Shown: positions 52,893 to 61,800 of the stretch, piece by piece
Position numbering within the stretch: position 1 is the stretch's first letter
How the letters are laid out: every line of letters begins with the position of its first letter
Source: Paulinella micropora
Lineage: Eukaryota; Cercozoa; Imbricatea; Euglyphida; Paulinellidae
Length of the DNA: 64,000 nucleotides
Direction: 5' to 3'
Assembly (NCBI GenBank): GCA_019918135.1
Contig: WBZZ01005334.1
Span: 22,501 to 86,500, forward strand
Translations under genes and position numbers: made by a program
The notes under the pieces: model-generated
Seen by the model: only the letters and a program-made list of their open reading frames with translations
The model's database searches: none
What the model was told of the DNA's origin: nothing

Positions 52893-53692
52893 ATGCTCTC
52901 CAGCCACGACGAAGCAGCCTGTGCCAGCCCCCAGCTCGACCCCCAGCCCGGCTCCAAGCGGCCCGACGACGAGGACAGCGCGCCCACGCCTCCCCCCGCC
53001 AAGAAAGCCCGCCTGGCCGCCGCCCCGCTGATCCTGTGCTTCTTCAGCAAGAGCAAGGCCTACCCGCCCGAATCGGAGCTCGGGCGCCTCCTGCAGCCGC
53101 TCGGACCGCGCGGCCTCAGCAACTTCGCCGTCCTTCAGTCAGGCCACGTGCTTTTCGGCCCCGACCCGGCCGCCCCGCTGGCGTTCCGCTCCGTCGAGCA
53201 TGCGTTCCAGGCCGCCAAGTACCTGTTCTGCCAAGACTCGGCCACCTTTGCCGCGTTCGCGCGGCCTCCCTGGTCCGAACTCTCCGGTGCGCAGATCAAG
53301 TCTCTGGGCGGCCGTAAGGCCTTCAAGCAACGCGGCCTCCGCCTGGACGGCGCCCGTTGGGAGCAGGCCTGCGTCGGCGTCATGTTGATGCTCTTGGCTG
53401 CACGCTGGGCAGAGGATGCCTGGTTTGCGCACGTGCTGCGTACCTGCTACGAGAGGGGCTACGCGTGCCTACACTTTGAACGGACCGGACGGAAGTCCTT
53501 TTGGGGGGTTGTGTCGACGGCACCGGGTCGTGCGTGGGGCAGAACGTCCTAGGCCGGCTGCTGCTGTGGCTGGCGCAGCACGGGCCGGAGCACGTGCGGG
53601 CGCAGCAGCGGCAGTGGGACCACGCAGGCCTGGCTGTGTTTGAACAGGCGGCCCTCTGGCAGAAAAGGTTCTTCGCTGACTGCCCCAAGTAG
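52893..53692 (+). CDS. NADAR (YbiA-like) domain protein
   Basis: After a ~45-residue low-complexity N-terminus containing a basic NLS-like PPAKKAR, the protein shows the NADAR pattern: LSNFA, then FRSVEHAFQAAKYLF, IKSLGGRKAFKQRG, W-x-x-A-C-V-G-V-M, and FWGV followed by GQNVLGRLLLWL. NADAR proteins are N-glycosidase-type enzymes of ADP-ribose chemistry; members have been reported to remove ADP-ribose from guanine in nucleic acid, and E. coli YbiA is the prototype. The conserved SVEHAFQAAKY helix is present. About 265 residues, somewhat longer than YbiA (160). About one break. A role against host ADP-ribosylation defence is speculation. Confidence 0.7.
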
Positions 53693-53914
53693 TTTGGGCC
53701 TAGCCTTTTGTCTGGCTCCCTGGTGTACTCTGACTTATTCATTAAAACCAAAAGTACTGCCGTAATTTTCTTGGACTTGCTCGTTCGTGTACTCTCTGAC
53801 TCGGTAAAAGAAAAAGGTACTGACAGGCCTGCCGGCCGGGGGCCAGCGCCTGCTTCTTGCCCAGACCGGCGGCGCCCCCCCACTCGGTCCGGCGCCGGTC
53901 GCCGGTCGGCCGGG
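53693..53914. other. Intergenic, ends at block A' edge
   Basis: AT-richer DNA with ATTAAA near 53,740, probably the NADAR 3' flank, then GC-rich DNA up to the duplication breakpoint at 53,915. No gene was seen. Confidence 0.45.
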
Positions 53915-54623
53915 GGACTTCGACGCGCTGGTCGCCTGCCTGGGGCGTGCCCTGTCGTCCCCCGTCGCCGGCCAGCCCCGCCCGTACGCCAAGCACCCCA
54001 AGCGCCTGCACGAGTGGGGCGAGGGGCTGCCCCCCGTGGACTGCCAGCCGGCGGCCGCCCTGTAGGCGGCGCTGCAGGAGGCCGTGCGCCGGTACCCGGC
54101 CCGGGCGGACTTTGACTACGCGGGGCACACCGCGGCCTTGTTGGGCACCCCCCCGGGCGTGGGCCTGAGCCTGCCGCAGGCCCTCACGCTCAAGAGGACC
54201 CTGCCCGCCGGCGCGGACGGCGACCCCGTCTGCGCCGAGGAGGGCTTCGAGATCCTCATGAGCAAGCAGTACCTCATGTACCCTAGCATGTTCCAGCTGC
54301 TGCGGCAGGGCCCGGCGCCGGGCCCACCCCCCGCGCAGCCGCCGGCGACGCCCGCCGAGGAGACGTCGGCGTACCAAGACGTGGTGCGGGCCAGCGTGGG
54401 CGTCTGGGCCGGCAGGCGCCTGCACAAGCTGTCCGCGAGCCAGACGGCGCGCCTGGCGGGTGCGCGCCCCCTGAGCCTGTCCGAGCTCTGCCACCGCTTC
54501 AGGGACCTGCCGCTGGCGTCGTGCCTGGACACGGGGCTGGAGGTGCAACCGCCCCCCGGGCCCCCGGGGCCGGGGGAAGGCCCCCCGCCGGAACTGTTCA
54601 GCTGGCTGGGGCGCACCGCGTAG
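53915..54623 (+). pseudogene. Truncated 3' end of the ~835-residue gene
   Basis: It corresponds to 8,874-9,582. It has lost the first ~600 codons at the duplication edge, has no start of its own, and is otherwise near-identical to copy 1. Confidence 0.8.
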
Positions 54624-54657
54624 CCCTGGGGGCCCGGAGGGGGGGCTACTGTAAACA

Positions 54658-55701
54658 ATGTATAGACAGGGATCGCGCGGGAGTCCTGGTAAGTGTATCA
54701 CCCTTTGGTCAGTCCCATGTACCAACGGTCGGCACAGCAGGCGTACAACAGAGCGCAGAACCTTCGCGTGTCCCCCAGAGATCGGATAAGAGGCCAGATG
54801 CTCGGAACCAAGGGGGCAAGCCAAGCCAGAAAGCCCCAGAGCCCGCGCTGTATGGCACGAAGGAAGTCAGAGCATTCGTGCGCAAGGTGGTCGAATGGCT
54901 GGACAAGTGGCTGGACAAGCGTTTCGTGACGCTAGCTGTGTTTGAGAAGGAAGTCCCACAGCTGCGCAAGATATGTTCCAAAATCGAAACTGTTTGCGCC
55001 GAGGTAGATCAAGGCTTCCTGACGCTGAAAACGCATGCCACCGAGCGGGGAAAGGTGCGTGCGTCGCTCTTCTCCGTTCCCGTGGGGCCGGAAAGTATCC
55101 TCGCGGCAATCCTACGGGAAGTCGAACAGGAGGTTGAACCTGTTGAACAGAAGGTTAAGCCTGTTGCTGCAGTGGCTACCCTGAACGCTAAAGCGTGCGA
55201 GATGAACGTACTGATGCGCACAGCGTATACTATATTCTTTGGAGTCTGCGTGCCCAGGAAATGATGATGCGCAGGCTGAATGAGTACGGGGGAGCCCCCA
55301 TTAATGGAGGCGCTGTTAGAGATCGTAAGGCCGGTGGTGGCGGCAGTGAAGGCCATGACAGCAACGACAATGACGACGATGACGGGGATGGTAGCGCAGC
55401 CGAGCGGCTTTACGGAACCACGCATTTCCGGGCAGATATCGAGCGCGCAGTTAGTTCCTGGGCGCTGAGGGTAGACATGCCCCGGGGAGGCTGGAAGAGC
55501 ATGCGCGAGCCGCTACGTGCTAGTAAGGAGCTGTGCCAAGAGGTTGAAAAAGAATTCACCAGCCTCCGATAGTGCCCAGAGCGGGGAGACCACGAGAGCT
55601 ACGTGCAAAACTTGAACGCGAGCGTAGCAAAACTGCATCAGCAAATGTACCAGGTCTATCTGTGCATGTCTGCCGCGGAGCAGCTTTGGCCTACTAAGTA
55701 G
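54658..55701 (+). CDS. Unknown intron-bearing gene, second copy
   Basis: Nearly identical to 9,617-10,660. Both candidate introns (54,689-54,740 and 55,208-55,257) and their splice motifs are unchanged. The hairpin follows at once. Confidence 0.45.
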
Positions 55702-55705
55702 AGAG

Positions 55706-55740
55706 GCTAGCCTGTCTGCTTACTGAGCAGACAGGCTAGC
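55706..55740 (+). terminator. Perfect 15-bp hairpin, second copy
   Basis: Identical to 10,665-10,699. Confidence 0.6.
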
Positions 55741-55971
55741 GCAGGTCAGGGGCGCGCGCTTACTTGGCTTCGTAGCTAGCAAGGCCGGGTGCCGGCGGAG
55801 GGGTGGTAGTGTAGGCCCGCTTCTGGTACGTCTCCCGGGTTGGGAATTAAAGCAGACAAATACATCGCCAACTTCTTATTAGGACTAAAGCCGGTGGTGG
55901 GGGGAGGAGGGAGTTTCTCCGCCCCGGCACTAGGGTTCGTGCGTTACCGGTCAGCAGGGCGTGCCGCCCCG

Positions 55972-56201
55972 CTAGCATGAATACACGAGGGCTACGTGCT
56001 GTCGGTGGTAGGCGTCGAGGGCGGGCAAGAGCTCGGAGCCCCCCCGCGAGAATCTAATCAGCGCGTGGCCGCCACTGCGCAGGGCCAGCCGGGAGTCTTG
56101 GTGCAGCTCGTGCGCCTGGCGCCAGCCGGGGACCGCCAGTCGGACCAGGACCGGGGCCCCGAGCCCCACCGCGGCCCACAGAGGGCTTCGACCTCCTCCT
56201 G
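55972..56201 (-). pseudogene. Truncated TTTDQP-family piece, second copy
   Basis: Same as 10,931-11,160, on the outer side of the second fold-back element. Confidence 0.6.
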
Positions 56202-56251
56202 AGCAAGCTGGGCGAGAGTGCCAGGGGTTAGCACCTCCTGTCGGCCGGCCA

Positions 56252-57576
56252 CCTCCTGCCGATCGGGCGGCAGGACCAGGCACTCTCTGCTGGCCGGGGG
56301 GAGGGCTTTTCCTGTCGGGTGGCACGAGTGGCAGGGCTTTTCCTGTCAGGTGGCACGAGTGGCCGGGCTTTTCCGGCCCGGTGGCAGGAAAGGCTAGTTT
56401 TTTCCTGCCCGGTGGCACGAGTGACCGGGCTTTTCCGGCCAGGTGGCAGGAACGGATAGTCTTTTCCGGCCCGGTGGCACGAGTGGCCTAATCTTTCCGG
56501 CCCGGTGGCGGGAAGTGCCAGTCTTTTCCGGCCGGGTGGGTATACTCGTTTGGCCGGATAGTGGCACTGCCTTTTTCGTTCTCCCCTCTCACTTCTCCCT
56601 TCTCCCCTCTCCCTTCTCCCCTCTCCCTCCCCGCTCCCGAACATTGTGCAGGTCCCGGCCCAGGTTTCTTCATTATGGCGGTCCGGTAATGAGTGCCACC
56701 GGTGGCTTCTTGGTCGCTGCCGCAAAACTAGGGAAATTTCCATGACTTCATAAAAAATTAATTCCACCACCCTAACTGCCCTCATAGCAAGAATCGCACT
56801 TGTGGTTCGAGGCCGCTCGGAGGTGCCACCACCTGATGGATATTCCTGGATATATATACATTGGTACTACCGGAACGGCCGGCCCTTTTCCCGAGTAAAA
56901 AAAAAACAACGCTTTTTACGGGTAAAAGAAAGAGAGAGAATATAATTATTTCCTTTTTACTTCGATGGGGTAGGATTAGTCCGAATGCCAATTTGTACCT
57001 ATACACAGACCTGTTGCCTCTAGGCGAGGCGCGGGCAGGCTCTGGCCCACAAGTGCGATCTTGCTATGAGGGCAGTTAGGGTAGTGGGATTTTTTTTTAA
57101 TAAAGTCAAGGAAATTTCCCTGGTTTCGCGGCGGTGACCAGGAAGCCGCCGGTGGCACCCATGACCGGACCGCCATAATGGACGAAAGCCTGGCGGGGGG
57201 CCTGCACAATGTTCGGGCGCGGGGAGGGAGAGGGGAGAAGGGAGAAGGGAGAGGGGAGAAGGGAGGGGGGAGGGGAGATCGAAAAAGGCAACGCCCCTAT
57301 CCGGCCAAAAGAGTATATCCCCGGCCGGGAAAGACTGGCCACTCGTGCCACCCGGCCGGAAAAGACCAGCCTTTTCTGCCACCCGACCGGAAAAGCCTGG
57401 CCACTCCTGCCACCCGGCCAGAAAAAGACTGGCCACTCGTGCCACCCGACCGGAAAAGGACTTGCCACTCGTGCCACCCGGCCAGAAAAGACTGGCCTTT
57501 CCTGCCACCCGGCCGGAAAGACTGGCCTTTCCTGCCGGCAGGAGGTGCCTGGTCCTGCCACCCGACCGGCAGGAGG
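56252..57576. mobile_element. Fold-back-like element, second copy
   Basis: Same element as 11,211-12,555 with a ~20-base shorter CCCTCTCCCTTCT array in the left arm and small changes elsewhere. Because it sits in the same place of block A', it was already present before the block duplication; it did not jump independently. Confidence 0.75.
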
Positions 57577-57609
57577 GGTCCGTTCTTACCATCCAGCCGG
57601 TCAGGGCCG

Positions 57610-58647
57610 TTAGGTGTCCCGGGCTGGCTCTAGCAGGCCAGAGGGGGGGGGTCGTCCGTGCGCGGTGGGGAGTGCGCTGTAGCCCAGGTCCGGCCGCTGG
57701 TAAGAATACACGAGGGCTACGTGCTGTCGGTGGTAGGCGTCGAGGGCGGGCAAGAGCTCGGAGCCCCCGCGCGAGAATCTAATCAGCGCGTGGCCGCCAC
57801 GCCGCAAGGCCAGCCGGGCGTCCTGGTGCAGCTCGTGCGCCTGGCGCCAGCCCCAGCAGGCCTCCCGGGCCCCGCGCGGCAGCCTGCGCTCGAGCCGGCG
57901 CCAACACTGGCTCCGCAGCCGGCCGCAGGGGTGCCAGCTGGGCGACACCAGGGGCTGGCTGTGCAGTCCTTGTACGGCGTAGGCCTGCGCCGGGGGGCCG
58001 CGCCCGCCCCTAGGAAAGCCCGCCGCTAGGAACAGGCGCGGCAGCGACTCGCCGCGCCGGGGCTCGGGGACCGCCAGCCGGACCAGGACCGGGGCCCCCA
58101 GCCCCACTGCGGCCCACAGCGCGGGGTACGGGCGGGCCCGTCCAGGGGCGTGCCACAGGCGGCGCCGGGCGGCCGGCCCCCCGCCGGCGGCGAGCCGGAC
58201 GACGTCGACGGCGGCCACGGCGAGGGCGCGCCCGGAGGCTATGCGCGACAGGCGTGCCCCGACGCGACGGATGGTCGCTAGCGCGGACGCTGGCAGCTTG
58301 GGCCCGGTGGTATCTAGGGCGGCCCAGAGAGTCCGGGCCTCCTCCCGAGACAGGATCTCCCGGAGCCCCCGCCGGCTGGCCCGCCACAGGCAGGCGTCCA
58401 GGGCCGGCTGCGGGGCCGGCGCCGCGTACCGTGCAGGCTGGTCCGTGGTCGTGGCCGGCGCCCGACTGCGTGCTGGCTGGTCCGTGGTCGTGGTCGGCGC
58501 CCGGCGGTGTGCTGGCTGGTCCGTGGTCGTGGGCGGCGCCCGACTGCGTGCTGGCTGGTCCGTGGTCGTGAGCGGCACCCGACGAGGTGCTGGTCCAAGC
58601 ATGTAGTCCACGCTGCCTCGCCCGAGCAAATGTGTCACGGCGGTCAC
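57610..58647 (-). CDS. TTTDQP-repeat protein, second copy
   Basis: Same as 12,589-13,626 with about one residue change; the four N-terminal repeats are intact. Confidence 0.5.
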   Translation of the reverse strand: MTAVTHLLGRGSVDYMLGPAPRRVPLTTTDQPARSRAPPTTTDQPAHRRAPTTTTDQPARSRAPATTTDQPARYAAPAPQPALDACLWRASRRGLREILSREEARTLWAALDTTGPKLPASALATIRRVGARLSRIASGRALAVAAVDVVRLAAGGGPAARRRLWHAPGRARPYPALWAAVGLGAPVLVRLAVPEPRRGESLPRLFLAAGFPRGGRGPPAQAYAVQGLHSQPLVSPSWHPCGRLRSQCWRRLERRLPRGAREACWGWRQAHELHQDARLALRRGGHALIRFSRGGSELLPALDAYHRQHVALVYSYQRPDLGYSALPTAHGRPPPSGLLEPARDT

Positions 58648-58845
58648 GACGAGAGGGGCGGCAGGCTGCTAGGCCCGTGCCCGGCGCCCACTGGCGGGAA
58701 CAGAGCGCCACCCCCCTTGCTCCCCCTTCCCGGCGGCCGCGTGCCGAGCGGTGCTGGAGGGTGCCTGCGGGTGGTTCGCGCGCTGGCAGTGGGGAAAGGG
58801 GGGGGTGCGCGGCAGAAAGGCCCGGGAGGGGCGGGCGCGGTGCTG
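58648..58845. promoter_or_regulatory. Flank upstream of the fuller RPB2-like gene
   Basis: Under 200 bases, with one short G run near 58,797-58,805 where copy 1 has the 276-base G-run array. Divergent with the TTTDQP gene. Confidence 0.4.
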
Positions 58846-61800
58846 ATGGCGGACGACCCCAGCCCGAGCGCGTCGGCCCTCGACGAGGTGATTGCGGCGC
58901 AGCTGGCCCTGGACGAAGCGTTCGGGCGCGAGGAAGAAGCCCGGGGCCAGCGCGGGCCGTACTTCGCGACGGTCGAGGAGCAAGGGCAGCTGTCGCTGGC
59001 CTTTTTGCAGGAGGAATTCCTGCGGCACACGGCCTCGGTCGAGAGCCTGCGGGCTTTCGTGGTCCACCAGGCGCCGCTACTGGTGGAGCGCCTGTCGGCG
59101 CAGGTCCATTTGCGCCAGGTGAGCCAGGCAGAACTCGCGCGCTTGCACCGGAAGAAGAACCGCAGCAGTGAGCGTGCTGCACCTAGTCACGCTGCCCGCC
59201 CGGCGCCTGGCCGGCCCCACGCCCGCCCGCAGGTTCGTGCTGAAGCTGCAGCTACGGTTCGATTCGTTCGAAGACCCGCGGGACCGCTTCGAGGACCTGT
59301 GCCACCGGGCGGGGACCTGGTGCGCCAAGCTGTGGGTCCAGAGCGCGTGGTCCTTGTACGAGCACGACGAGCCCTGCCCCGGGGTGCAGCTGCCCCCCGC
59401 CGGCCGGCACGTGCTGCTGAGCCTGCCCTGGCCCGTGAACCTGCCGCCCCCGACGCAGCTGCGCACGCCCGGGCTGGCGGACGCCTGGTTCAGGACGCAC
59501 GCCACCCACCTGCGCCGGACCTGGGACGGGCAGGAGATCGGGAACCTGGTGCCGTTCGTGCTGATCGAGGGCGTGGCCTGGGCCCTGGAGGGGCGCGAGG
59601 TCCCCCCCCACGACCAGGTGCTGCTGCGCCAGTGGGACAAGCGCTTGAACCAGACCAGCGGGCGGGCGCCGGACACCACCCTGACCCGGACCGTGCTCAC
59701 TAGCCACGCGGGGGTGGCAGCCACGCACGAGACCTACCGCCTGACCGCCACCGGCAGTACGCCCGGCGGCACGCGCCGCCGCGAGGTCCAGTGGGGGACG
59801 GGGCGGTCGGCCGAGGTCGAGCGGCTGCCGGCGGCGGACGGGGCCGACGCGCCGCTGGCGCCGGCGGAGGCCGGGGCGGAGCAGGCGGGCCCCGGCGCGG
59901 ACGAGGACGAGCCGGACGACGAAGAAGAGGGGCCGGCCAACTACCACCGGGACAACATGCAGAACCAGGAGCAGTCGGCGATCGGGTCGCGGCGCGTGCG
60001 CCGGGTGCTGCTGTACCCCGGCCCGGCGGCCGGCGGCCCGGACGAGGACGACACCCTGCGGCCGGGCTACGGGAACACCCAGAACGCCGCGCTGCGGGAC
60101 ACGCTGGAGGCCCTGGACCAGGCCAGCCGGGCCGTGCGCTCGGCCCGCGTCGTCCGGGGCGCCCTGCCGGCGGCGGAGCTGGGGCGGGCGGCGCGCGAGC
60201 AGGCCAAGTTCGATTCCGGCCAAGTGGTGCTGAGCATGCGCGTGTACCTGGGGCAGCCGTGCGACCTGCCCATGCTCATCCTGTGGCGCGCGCTGGGCTG
60301 CCAGAGCCTGGGCCAGCTGCTGGCCCTGGCCTGCCGGGCGGACGCACCCGCGGAGCGTGACTTGTACGCGGAGCTGCTGCAGCGGTCGTGGCAGTACAAC
60401 GAGGGCGTGCGCACGCGGGGGCAGGCGCTGTTCCGCCTGGGCCAGCTCTGGTGCACGCGGGCCAAGGGGCTGCGGGCGGACGAGCTGGAGGAGCAGGGGC
60501 GCTGGTGGCTGCGCAATCGGCTCCTGGTGCACGTGACGGGCACCCCCGCGTGCTGGCTGGCCGAGTGCCTGCGGCGCGCGGCCCGGCAGCCGGCGCACGC
60601 GGGCGCCTGTGCGGCGTGGCGCCTGGTGGCGGAGTACGCGCTGGACGAGCCGCGGCTGCGGGAGGCGGGCCGGCGCACGGACGAGGCCAAGCTGCTGCAC
60701 CTGGCGGACGCCGCGCGGCTGCTGTGCCGCGGCGAGGTGGGGCTGCCCGGGGCGCTGTGCTCGGGCTACAAGGGCACCCGCGGGCTGTCGGACCCGCACG
60801 CGCTGCAGAACCGCGGCGTGCTGACGCTGGCGGCGCTGTACCGCCACAACCTGCAGCAGGCCCTGAGCGCAGTGCGCACGCTGCTGCACGCCCGCCTGTC
60901 GTCGTGGGGGGGGCTGGTGGTGTGCGCCCGCTACGACAGCCTCCTGGACGCGGCGTACGCGTCGTCCGTGTTCCGCGAGTTTGCGTCGCCGCGCGACCGG
61001 CCGCTGGCCAACAGCCAGGAGCCCCTGCGCCGCGTGCTGCAGAACATGCGCGGCAAGAACCTCGTCAAGAAGTGGTGCCTGAGCCGGCGGGTCTGCCAGA
61101 TGGTGCGGCCGGGGCACGGCACGACCAGCGACCAGCGGTTCGACATGTCGCACCCCGGCTTCCTGTGCCCGACCACCACCAGCAAGTCGGAGCGCTCGGG
61201 CTACGACAAGCGCGCGGCGCAGTGCACGCTCGTGACGCCCGAGCTGCCCCCGGACTGGCGGCGGGCGCTGGAGGACTGGTTGCTGCTGGCGTGCGAGCCC
61301 GCCGCCGGCACCGGCACCGCGGGCGGCGCCACGGGCGGCGGCACCGCGGGCGGCGGCGGCCCGGCGCTCGAGTGCTTCGGGCGCGTGCTGGGCTTCCTGC
61401 CGGGCCTGGACGCCGCCCGCCAGCTGCAGGCCCGCCTCCGCCTCCTCAAGCGGGGCCTGCACGCCACGGACACGGGCCCGGCCGCCCCGCTGCGCTTCCT
61501 GGGCACCGTGCTGGACGAGGCCGAGGGCCGGCTGTGCGTCTACGTCCACGCCGGGCGGCTGGCGGCGCCCGTCCTGCCCGTGCTGGCCGGGGGGCGGGTG
61601 CCCCTGCCGCGCTCGGTGCGCGCGGGCTGGGCCCGCGGCCGGCTGCGCACGCTCGCGGGCCGGGCGGGCGCGGCCGCGGGGCTGTGGGACCGGCACGGGC
61701 TGACCAACAGCGCCGGCGGCGCGTGGCCCGAGGCGCGGGGGGCGTGGCACGCCCTGCTGCGGGCGGGGAGGATCTTCTGGCTCACGACGCAGGAGGCGGC

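Larger units (their letters stand above)
53915..61471 (+). repeat. Segmental duplication block A, copy 2
   Basis: The block matches 8,874-16,782 in direct orientation. The left edge truncates the ~835-residue gene, while on the right the RPB2-like gene continues uninterrupted into unique sequence. Confidence 0.93.
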
